Shown here in pieces: positions 34,816 through 43,010 of a stretch of DNA of 64,000 nt. The notes beneath the pieces were generated by a model. The model did no database searches, was not told the DNA's origin, and saw only the letters and a list, made by a program, of their open reading frames with translations. Source of the DNA: an uncultured Bacteroides sp. Lineage in GTDB: Bacteria > Bacteroidota > Bacteroidia > Bacteroidales > Bacteroidaceae. The stretch covers positions 806,001 through 870,000 of the forward strand of contig NZ_OY780936.1 of the NCBI RefSeq assembly GCF_963675905.1, written 5' to 3'. Within the stretch, counting starts at the first letter, position 1. Every line of letters starts with the position of its first letter. The position numbers and the translations under genes are program-made.

Positions 34816-37553
34816 ACAATATTATCTCTTTTATAAAAAGTGGAATAAAAGCAGGAACGTTAACTGCCTGCTTATTTATTTCGCCTGCAATTGCACATGC
34901 TGCAAAAAGTATATCACTTTTATCGCCGGATAAACATATTCAGGTAAGTATACAACTCGGTGATACGCTTAGTTTTAGTATTATTCGTGATAGAGCTTTA
35001 GTGTTGGCCAAATCAACGGCTTTTCTGGAATTTTCAAATACTAAATATGCTTCTGTAGGATTAGCTCCCCGCCTCAAAAGCAAGGAGTATAAAAAGATTG
35101 CGGAACAAATAGATGCTCCTTTTTATCGTTGCAGCCAGTTCGTTTCTGCATGCAATGAACTAAATCTGAAACTTCAGAATGGTGGAATTATCTTCCGGGC
35201 CTATAACGAGGGAGTTGCTTATCGTTTTTATACAAACTCCAAAGAAGAGGTTATTATAAAGAATGAAGGGGCAGATTATCATTTTCCGAAAGATTATACA
35301 GCCTATCTTCCTTATTCAACAAATGATAGGAACCCCTTGGCTATGGCTTATCAAAACACCTATGACGTTGCACCTTTATCTAAAGCTCAGCAGAAACTGG
35401 CTTTTCTTCCGGTAACAGTCGATGAAGGTAACGGCCTGAAAGTTACATTACTTGAATCGGATTTGGAGAATTATCCAGGAATGTTTGTAAAGTCGGATAC
35501 ATTAAAGACTAATCTGAAAGGTGTGTTTGCTCCTTATCCTGCCAAAACAGACTTTTATCCATGGCGCAGACAGGAATATGTAACTGAAACCTATGATTAT
35601 ATTGCACGTTCTAAAGGTGATCGGATGTATCCGTGGAGAGTATTTGCTATTACAACAAATGATACTGATATGCCTGTCAATAACCTGGTTTATGCACTGG
35701 CTTCTCCTAATCGTGTTGGAGATACTTCATGGATAAAGAGTGGTAAGGTGGCTTGGGATTGGTGGAACGACTGGGGATTGAAAAATGTTCCTTTTAAAGC
35801 TGGAATTAATACTGAAACATACAAATATTACATTGATTTTGCTTCTAATCATGGATTGGAATACATTGTTCTTGATGAAGGGTGGTATGCTCCGAAGAGT
35901 GGAGATATGCTTACTGTAGTGAAGGATATTGACCTGCCTGAGTTGATTAGATATGGCAAAAAGAAAGGTGTGAATATTGTACTTTGGACAGTTTTCAATG
36001 TGCTCGATAATCAGTTGGAAGCAGCTTGCAAGAAGTATTCGGAAATGGGTGTTAAAGGTTTCAAGGTTGACTTCCTTGATCGGGATGATCAGACTGCCGT
36101 TCAAATGATTTATCGAATCGCCGAAACTGCTGCCAAGTATCATCTTATTCTCGATTATCATGGAATTTATAAACCCACCGGTATGAATCGGACTTATCCT
36201 AATGTGATTAACTTTGAAGCTGTTTTTGGAATGGAAGAAGCCAAATGGAGCACCCGTGAAAAGGATATGCCGCTTTATGATGTAACCTTCCCTTATATTC
36301 GTATGATGGCAGGATACGTAGACTTTACGCCGGGAGCTATGCGCAATGCTACTAAAAATGATTTCCAACCTGTATATTATCACCCGATGTCAATGGGAAC
36401 CCGCTGTCATCAGTTGGCAATGTATCTTGTTTACGATTCTCCTTTTACAATGCTGGCCGACTCTCCAAGTAGTTATTTGGCAGATGAACCATGTACCGAT
36501 TTCATTTCTTCGTTGCCTACGGAAGTGGATGAAACCCGTGTGCTGAGTGGTGAGATGGGTAAATACATTGTTACCGCCCGCAAAAAGGATATAAACTGGT
36601 ATATTGGTGGTATGACCAATTGGGATGAGCGTGATGTTACTGTAGATTTCTCTTTTCTGGGAGAAGGAGAAGTTTATCGTGCCACTCTTTATAAAGATGG
36701 TGTGAATGCAAGCAAGGATGCTTCCGATTACAATGTAGATACTTTGATGATTAAAAAAGGAGATGTACTAAATCTACATCTGGCTTCCGGAGGTGGTTTC
36801 GCGTTGACTTTGGAGCGCGACTATGCTTGCCGGTTGAAACCATCTGTTCCACCTGCTGGCAAATTCGATCCGTTTTATAAGAAATACTTGAATGCTAATG
36901 GCTTTCCCGTTATCTCTTCAGAAAAAGTAAGTGATGAGGCTCTTGTCAAGGCTAGTGAAATTGTTTCTTTGATGCTTGCCAAATGTACCAAAGCGCGTGA
37001 ATATATGATTAAAAAGGGTTGCCATGTGATGGTTATCGGTGCTACTGAGGAGACATGTGATATCCCTGAATTTAAACATATCTGTAATTGTGAGGATAGT
37101 ATTAAGTATTGGAACTGGCGTGCCCGAGGATTTGGCGGAGCGCCTGAAGATGAATTCTCGTCAAGCTGTGGAGAAGAGAATCTTCTTTGTCTGCCACGCG
37201 ATAAATATACCGGTGAAAACATTCTTATTCACGAATTTGCTCATCTTATTGATATGGTAGGTCTTCGGGGTACTGATCCGGAATTTTTTAATAAGCTGAA
37301 TCAGGCTTACAATCATGCAAAAGAAAAAGGGCTTTGGAAGAATACTTATGCCATCTCAAATGTGGCAGAATATTGGGCTGAGTGCGTTCAGAGCTTTTTC
37401 AACTGTAATCGTTGGAGCGAAGAAGCCGACGGAGTTCACGGGAATGTTAACCGCCGCATAAAATTGAAGGATTATGATCCAGAAATGTATAATCTGATCA
37501 AACAGTACTTCTACGAGATTAATATTCCGATTAATAATAAAATACATCGATAA
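34812..37553 (+). CDS. GH97 glycosidase fused to a C-terminal zincin-like metallopeptidase domain
   Basis: 913 residues. The ATG overlapping the previous stop is chosen because it yields a signal peptide (SGIKAGTLTACLFISPAIAHA). Residues ~25-650 are GH97: N-terminal beta-sandwich, TIM barrel with VAWDWWNDWGL, VLDEGWY, GFKVDFLDRDD (Asp about 420) and YHGIYKPTGMNRTYPN. The Asp in KVDF is the pattern I associate with retaining alpha-galactosidase-type GH97 rather than inverting SusB-type alpha-glucosidase. Residues ~680-913 are extra: HEFAH at 807-811 with Glu about 857 (EYWAECV), an anthrax-lethal-factor-like zincin pattern. Usual GH97 proteins end near 650-750, so this is a true fusion. It overlaps the next gene by one base (TAATG). 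Confidence 0.88.
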   Translation: MNNIISFIKSGIKAGTLTACLFISPAIAHAAKSISLLSPDKHIQVSIQLGDTLSFSIIRDRALVLAKSTAFLEFSNTKYASVGLAPRLKSKEYKKIAEQIDAPFYRCSQFVSACNELNLKLQNGGIIFRAYNEGVAYRFYTNSKEEVIIKNEGADYHFPKDYTAYLPYSTNDRNPLAMAYQNTYDVAPLSKAQQKLAFLPVTVDEGNGLKVTLLESDLENYPGMFVKSDTLKTNLKGVFAPYPAKTDFYPWRRQEYVTETYDYIARSKGDRMYPWRVFAITTNDTDMPVNNLVYALASPNRVGDTSWIKSGKVAWDWWNDWGLKNVPFKAGINTETYKYYIDFASNHGLEYIVLDEGWYAPKSGDMLTVVKDIDLPELIRYGKKKGVNIVLWTVFNVLDNQLEAACKKYSEMGVKGFKVDFLDRDDQTAVQMIYRIAETAAKYHLILDYHGIYKPTGMNRTYPNVINFEAVFGMEEAKWSTREKDMPLYDVTFPYIRMMAGYVDFTPGAMRNATKNDFQPVYYHPMSMGTRCHQLAMYLVYDSPFTMLADSPSSYLADEPCTDFISSLPTEVDETRVLSGEMGKYIVTARKKDINWYIGGMTNWDERDVTVDFSFLGEGEVYRATLYKDGVNASKDASDYNVDTLMIKKGDVLNLHLASGGGFALTLERDYACRLKPSVPPAGKFDPFYKKYLNANGFPVISSEKVSDEALVKASEIVSLMLAKCTKAREYMIKKGCHVMVIGATEETCDIPEFKHICNCEDSIKYWNWRARGFGGAPEDEFSSSCGEENLLCLPRDKYTGENILIHEFAHLIDMVGLRGTDPEFFNKLNQAYNHAKEKGLWKNTYAISNVAEYWAECVQSFFNCNRWSEEADGVHGNVNRRIKLKDYDPEMYNLIKQYFYEINIPINNKIHR

Positions 37554-40204
37554 TGAGAATAAAGCATCTTCTTTTACTGACTCTTTTGGTTTGCCTGAAC
37601 ATGCAAGCCAAGACGAAAGCTCAGCAAACAGTCTGGAATTCTCCACAAGCCGGGAATCCTATTATACCGGGATACTTTGCAGACCCAACCGTCAGAAAGT
37701 TTGGCGATACTTATTATATTTATGCCACAACAGATGGAAATGGTGGCGGCCTTGGACCTTCTCAGGTATGGGTTTCCAAAGATTTTGTAAACTGGACCAT
37801 TATGCCTATGAACTGGCCCACGACCTATCATATTTGGGCTCCGGATGTAATGAAAGGTAAGGATGGTAAGTATTATATGTATTACTGCGAACCTTGTAAG
37901 GTTTATACTGGTGTGTCTGACACGCCGCGCGGACCATGGAAGAACTATCTTGGCAATGATACCACCGCTCTTGTGCCCGACAGGTTTGTGAAAAACGTAA
38001 TCACTCTCGACGGGCAATCTTTTGTTGACGATGATGGCTCTACTTACCTTTATTGGGGCACATGGGGCATCTACAAAGATTTTGGATGTGGAGTGGGCAA
38101 ACTGACTCCCGATTTGAAAGGTTTCTCCGACAAAAGGATAATTCCGAATACTCAGGCTACTGACTTTTTTGAAGCTCCGTTTATGATTAAAAAAGATGGG
38201 ATCTATTATTTTACTTATTCATCCGGACATTGCGAAGATCATACTTACAGAGTGCAGTATGCAACAAGTAAAACCGGACCGATGGGGCCTTTTGTCTATG
38301 CTAAGAATAATCCAATTCTGGCAACAAATGCAGACAGTACCATTCATGGACCGGGTCATCACAGTATTCTTCAGGAAGGAGATCAGTATTATATAGTCTA
38401 TCATCGCCACAATATTCCTTGTTCAACAAGAGGTATGCACAGACAGATTGCTGTCGATAAACTGATCTTTACGAAAGACGGGCAGATAGAAAAAGTTGCA
38501 GCCGGACACAGTGGTATTGGTTATCTGCAACCTTCAACGAATCCTTTCCCAAATGTAACTCTAGGCAAAAAGGTTAAAGCATCTTCTTATTATGGAGAAT
38601 CGTTCAAACCTGAATATGCTGTGGATGATAATAATGCAACTCTTTGGCGTCCACGTACCAGCGGAAAGGAATGGATTGAGATTGATTTGGAAAGAGAATA
38701 TGATATCCGTAGGATATGGACGCAGTTTGAGTATCCTACTTCTTATTATCAATACATGATTGAAACTTCTGTTGATGGAAAACAATGGAGAGTGTTCGCT
38801 GATAAGCGCAGTAATAAATTAGCAGGTAGCCCAATGACTGATTTCGGTGAGGCTTGTGCCCGTTATGTCAGGTTAACTGTTACCGGAAGCGAAAAGACTG
38901 GAATGATAGGAGCCATCTGGAATATTAAGATATTTGAGGGAAGCAAGATGGATCCTCCTCAGAAGTTGGTACAGGTTACACCGTCATCTTTCGTAAAGAA
39001 GGTTTGTGACAAAACGAATAATGAATATAACTGCTGGGAAAATAACAACGGAATGTTGGCCGGAAGCTTTATAGCTAACGGTAATATTTCAATGATGGAA
39101 AAAGAGGGCAGGGGAGCTATTCATATTCCTGCCAATGCACGGTTAGGGTCTACGTTTACCATGCCTCAAGGCTTCTATACATCACAACCATACACCCTTT
39201 CTTACCGTGTTTATGGAACAATGAAAGAGGTGCTGAAACAGATTGTCCGTTGGGATTCTAAACAATCAAAGAGTCTGGCATCCATCAAGAATAAAGAGAC
39301 AAAAGCCTCAGCATGGCATTATATATCTCTTACTTCAGATGGGAAAAAGGAATCTGTTTATATGGATAGCGTACTTGTTTCTTCGTGTAAAGCCACGAAG
39401 ACAAGTAATAAATGCCAGAAGCTAGTGATTGAAGGAGGAGAAAGCGGAGTTATTATCTCCGATCTCAGAATTTATAACTGGCAGTTGGCTGTACCGGAAA
39501 TTATGTTCGATGCATCATTGCAGGATGAGGCTCCGGTTAAATCAGTTTCAATGAATAAAGAAATGCTTGTCGATATAAATGCTGATAATTATATGTCCGG
39601 AGTTTCACTTCGGCAGATAGAAAACGGGCAGGGAATCAAGGGAGGATTCAGATCACTTGCTTCTCCAATTTCCGTAGAACGGAAAAATAACCGTCTGGCT
39701 TTTGCATTTAATGGTGCACAGGAATTTCAGTCAAACTTTCAGTTACCTGAAACATTCTCAGACAATACACCTTATTCTATTACAGCATGGGTGCTGAATC
39801 CGGAAGTAGAAGTCAATGAATGTATTATCGATCTGATTCCTGCACAAGGCGAACTGGAGAAAATAGCATTTGGATGGGGAACAGAACCTCGTAACGGAGT
39901 AATCTGTCACAATGGTTGGTTCGAAGATTCGGGTATTTCAGAATTGAAAGGCTCCGGAGAATGGAAACATATTGCCATTACTTACGATGGATATATGGAG
40001 AAGATTTTCATTGATGGCAAGCTTATAAAACAGAAAGATATTGTGTTGCGATTGCCACGAAGCCCGTATGTTACTCTTGGACGAACAGCTGAACATGAAT
40101 GGCCGTTTGCCGGATGGCTTCATTCACTGAAAGTATATAATTATCCATTGAGTGAAGCAAATATTGCAAACGAATTTACTTCTGATAAGCCTAAAGTCGA
40201 TTAA
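37553..40204 (+). CDS. Multidomain exported GH43 enzyme with discoidin and LamG-like domains
   Basis: 883 residues with a signal peptide (LLLTLLVCLNMQAKTKAQ). Residues ~30-320 form the GH43 propeller: base Asp in PGYFADPTVRKFG, Asp in HIWAPDVMKG, acid Glu in TDFFEAPFMIKK. Residues ~335-465 are an F5/8-type C (CBM32-like) domain (ASSYYGESFKPEYAVDDNNATLWRP). Two LamG-like beta-sandwiches follow (about 480-655 and 690-880). Family 43 enzymes with this layout usually remove alpha-L-arabinofuranose or galactose side groups; the exact linkage is not readable. It is the third gene of the HTCS-linked operon. The extra domains suggest binding to a complex substrate. Confidence 0.88.
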   Translation: MRIKHLLLLTLLVCLNMQAKTKAQQTVWNSPQAGNPIIPGYFADPTVRKFGDTYYIYATTDGNGGGLGPSQVWVSKDFVNWTIMPMNWPTTYHIWAPDVMKGKDGKYYMYYCEPCKVYTGVSDTPRGPWKNYLGNDTTALVPDRFVKNVITLDGQSFVDDDGSTYLYWGTWGIYKDFGCGVGKLTPDLKGFSDKRIIPNTQATDFFEAPFMIKKDGIYYFTYSSGHCEDHTYRVQYATSKTGPMGPFVYAKNNPILATNADSTIHGPGHHSILQEGDQYYIVYHRHNIPCSTRGMHRQIAVDKLIFTKDGQIEKVAAGHSGIGYLQPSTNPFPNVTLGKKVKASSYYGESFKPEYAVDDNNATLWRPRTSGKEWIEIDLEREYDIRRIWTQFEYPTSYYQYMIETSVDGKQWRVFADKRSNKLAGSPMTDFGEACARYVRLTVTGSEKTGMIGAIWNIKIFEGSKMDPPQKLVQVTPSSFVKKVCDKTNNEYNCWENNNGMLAGSFIANGNISMMEKEGRGAIHIPANARLGSTFTMPQGFYTSQPYTLSYRVYGTMKEVLKQIVRWDSKQSKSLASIKNKETKASAWHYISLTSDGKKESVYMDSVLVSSCKATKTSNKCQKLVIEGGESGVIISDLRIYNWQLAVPEIMFDASLQDEAPVKSVSMNKEMLVDINADNYMSGVSLRQIENGQGIKGGFRSLASPISVERKNNRLAFAFNGAQEFQSNFQLPETFSDNTPYSITAWVLNPEVEVNECIIDLIPAQGELEKIAFGWGTEPRNGVICHNGWFEDSGISELKGSGEWKHIAITYDGYMEKIFIDGKLIKQKDIVLRLPRSPYVTLGRTAEHEWPFAGWLHSLKVYNYPLSEANIANEFTSDKPKVD

Positions 40205-40357
40205 ATTGAGCTATAATTAGAATAATATTATTCTGATAAGCGAAAATGTTTGATTACTTTTATGCCTTGTTAAAAGTAGAGATTATAATGATTTAGAGTA
40301 TTCTTCTTGAATGAAAATAATTAGATTAAGATGATGATAGTGAACAAAAAGTATGCT

Positions 40358-40522
40358 GCTTTGAGCTCTTGTTATAATGGAGCTCAAAGCTAGCTTACTC
40401 CATAACCAGGATTAAGTATAAAGAACTTTTCAGTTAAATTCTCTATTGAAGTTGTTTTTTGAAAAAGGTGTACGCTTATTTTTATTATACTCTACTCTAA
40501 ATAACTATAAGGTGTACACCTT
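40358..40522 (+). promoter_or_regulatory. Hairpin and GGTGTAC sites before the GH127 gene
   Basis: In the 405-bp gap between the GH43 and GH127 genes there is a perfect 11-bp hairpin (GCTTTGAGCTC/GAGCTCAAAGC, 40358-40390) without a T run, then AAAAAGGTGTACGCTT (40463-40478) and the palindrome AAGGTGTACACCTT (40509-40522), 44 bp apart. They look like a transcript-processing or pause structure and a pair of operator sites controlling the second half of the locus. No ORF is supported here. Confidence 0.5.
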
Positions 40523-40609
40523 TATGGAAAAATAACGCCAATAAATGACTTAACTTACAAGATAAAACACATTAGATAACTATTAATAATAAACAAATAC
40601 TGAAGAACC

Positions 40610-43009
40610 ATGAAAAAACAATTTGCCGTAGCACTATTAAGTCTGAGCATAGCTATGCAGGCGCAGGTTAAACAAAGTGGCGGATATCCAATTACTCCAG
40701 TGCCTTTTACATCGGTAAAGGTAACAGATTCCTTCTGGGGGCAGCGTCTTAAAGCGAGCCGTGAAGTGACTATTCCTTTGGCATTCAGCAAATGCGAAGA
40801 AACCGGACGCTATGAGAACTTTGTAAAAGCTGCTCATCCTAGTGAATCTTATAAGGTAGAAGGATTCTCTTTTGATGATACCGACGTATATAAAACAATA
40901 GAAGGAGCAAGTTACTCCATGCAGACTTTTCCCAATAAAAAACTGGCTAAATATATTGATAGCGTGCTGGTTATTGTAGCTGCAGCACAGGAACCGGATG
41001 GCTATCTTTACACTTCCCGCACTATGAATCCTAAGCATCCTCACGAATGGGCTGGTAGCAAACGTTGGGAAAAAGAAGAAGATCTTAGTCATGAGTTGTA
41101 CAATCTTGGACACATGATTGAGGGTGCCATTGCTCACTATCAGGCTACAGGAAAAAGGAACTTCCTTGATATTGCCATAAAATACGCTGATTGTGCGGAA
41201 AGATCGATTGGTGACAAACTGGGACAGGTTATTGTTGTACCGGGACATCAGATTGCGGAAATGGCGCTTGCTAAACTTTATGTGCTAACCGGACAAAAGA
41301 AATATATTAATCTGGCTAAGTTCTTACTGGATAAACGCGGGTATACTGAAAAGAAAGAAGAATACAGTCAGGCTCATAAACCGGTTTTGCAGCAGGATGA
41401 GGCTGTAGGTCATGCTGTTCGTGCGGCTTACATGTATTCCGGTATGGCAGATGTTGCAGCTCTTACAGGAGATAAAGGTTACATTGATGCTATCGATAAA
41501 ATATGGGATAACATTGTAAACAAAAAACTATATATCACAGGTGGAATTGGAGCAACTAGTAATGGTGAGGCTTTCGGCGAAAATTATGAATTGCCTAATA
41601 TGTCTGCCTATTGTGAAACCTGTGCAGCTATCGGGAACGTTTATCTAAACTATCGTTTGTTCCTGTTGCATGGTGAAGCTAAATATTACGATGTACTGGA
41701 ACGTACTCTATATAATGGCTTAATCTCCGGCGTATCTTTAGATGGTGGTGGCTTTTTCTATCCAAATCCATTGGAATCTATCGGTCAGCATCAACGTCAG
41801 CCTTGGTTTGGTTGCGCTTGCTGTCCGTCAAATATCTGCCGTTTCATTCCATCTATACCCGGATATATCTATGCGGTTCATAACAACGATGTTTATGTAA
41901 ACCTTTTCATGGCCAATAGTTCTGATTTGAAAGTGAATGGTAAAAATGTAACTTTGAAACAAAGCACCAGTTATCCCTGGAATGGTGATATCAAACTAGA
42001 TGTCTCTCCGAAAGGAAAACAAAATTTTGCAATGAAGATTCGTGTTCCGGGATGGGTTCAAGGTTCTGTTGTTCCAGGAAATCTATATAGTTATACAGAT
42101 AAAAAGACACTTGGCTATACAGTAAAAGTAAATGGTAAAGTTGTTGAAAGCAATATAGAAAAAGGATACTTCACTATTCCTCGCACATGGGAAAAGGGAG
42201 ATGTAGTAGAGATTCATTTCGATATGGAAGTGCGTACAGTAAAAGCTAATCAGCTTGTGGAAGCCGACAGAGGAAAGATTTCTGTAGAACGTGGTCCGCT
42301 GGTTTATTGTGCTGAATGGCCTGATAATGATTTTAGTATTCAAAGCGTTATCATGAATAAGAAGCCTGTATTTACTGTTGAAAAGAAATCTGATCTACTT
42401 TATGGAATTGATATGATTCAGACAGATGCTCAGACTTTAAATTATGATGTTCAGGGAAAACTTATTGCTAAAGACGTAAAACTTAACCTGATTCCATATT
42501 ACGCATGGGCACACCGTGGAAGTGGAGATATGGCTGTTTGGTTGCCAATCGACCTGAACGCAACTCGTCCTGCCATGCCTCCAACTATTGCTTCCGAAAG
42601 CAAAGTTTCTGCATCACATAATGTAAAATCAATATCAGCAATCAACGACAGACTACTTCCTAAAGATGGAAATGATAAGTCAGTTCCTTATTATCATTGG
42701 TGGCCTAAAGAAGGGTCTACAGAATGGATAGCTTACGATTTCGGCGGAGAAAAAACTGTATCCAGATCTTCTGTCTTCTGGTATGATGATGCTCCCTGGG
42801 GAGGATGCCGTGTTCCAAAATCGTGGAAACTGTATTATAAGAATTCTGCTGGTGAATGGAGTCTTGTAGAGAACACTTCGGTTTATGGTGTTGAGAAAGG
42901 AATTAGCAATGAAGTTATATTTAAACCGGTAACGACTAAAGAACTAAAACTCGAAATTAATCTTCCGGAAAAGAATTCTGCCGGTATTTTTGAATGGGAA
43001 GTAGAATAG
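40610..43009 (+). CDS. GH127 beta-L-arabinofuranosidase, exported
   Basis: 799 residues with a signal peptide (MKKQFAVALLSLSIAMQAQ). It has the (alpha/alpha)6 GH127 (former DUF1680) pattern: TDSFWGQRLKASREVTIP near the start and AGSKRWEKEEDLSHELYNLGHMIEGAIAHY. The zinc/catalytic set is Glu in SNGEAFGE, Cys in CETCAAIGN 18 residues later, and the Cys pair in CACCPSNICRF. The reference enzyme HypBA1 from Bifidobacterium longum uses a Glu and three Cys of this kind to release beta-L-arabinofuranose from hydroxyproline-linked arabino-oligosaccharides. The last ~130 residues form a discoidin-like domain. It is followed after 1 bp by an S9 peptidase gene. Confidence 0.93.
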   Translation: MKKQFAVALLSLSIAMQAQVKQSGGYPITPVPFTSVKVTDSFWGQRLKASREVTIPLAFSKCEETGRYENFVKAAHPSESYKVEGFSFDDTDVYKTIEGASYSMQTFPNKKLAKYIDSVLVIVAAAQEPDGYLYTSRTMNPKHPHEWAGSKRWEKEEDLSHELYNLGHMIEGAIAHYQATGKRNFLDIAIKYADCAERSIGDKLGQVIVVPGHQIAEMALAKLYVLTGQKKYINLAKFLLDKRGYTEKKEEYSQAHKPVLQQDEAVGHAVRAAYMYSGMADVAALTGDKGYIDAIDKIWDNIVNKKLYITGGIGATSNGEAFGENYELPNMSAYCETCAAIGNVYLNYRLFLLHGEAKYYDVLERTLYNGLISGVSLDGGGFFYPNPLESIGQHQRQPWFGCACCPSNICRFIPSIPGYIYAVHNNDVYVNLFMANSSDLKVNGKNVTLKQSTSYPWNGDIKLDVSPKGKQNFAMKIRVPGWVQGSVVPGNLYSYTDKKTLGYTVKVNGKVVESNIEKGYFTIPRTWEKGDVVEIHFDMEVRTVKANQLVEADRGKISVERGPLVYCAEWPDNDFSIQSVIMNKKPVFTVEKKSDLLYGIDMIQTDAQTLNYDVQGKLIAKDVKLNLIPYYAWAHRGSGDMAVWLPIDLNATRPAMPPTIASESKVSASHNVKSISAINDRLLPKDGNDKSVPYYHWWPKEGSTEWIAYDFGGEKTVSRSSVFWYDDAPWGGCRVPKSWKLYYKNSAGEWSLVENTSVYGVEKGISNEVIFKPVTTKELKLEINLPEKNSAGIFEWEVE

Positions 43010-43010
43010 T

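Noticed and set aside
35727-36383. Minus-strand 218-codon ORF inside the GH97 gene
   Set aside because: It lies fully within a well-supported gene, with no homology pattern or promoter.
40637-41248. Minus-strand 203-codon ORF inside the GH127 gene
   Set aside because: Shadow of a strong coding region; composition is not protein-like.
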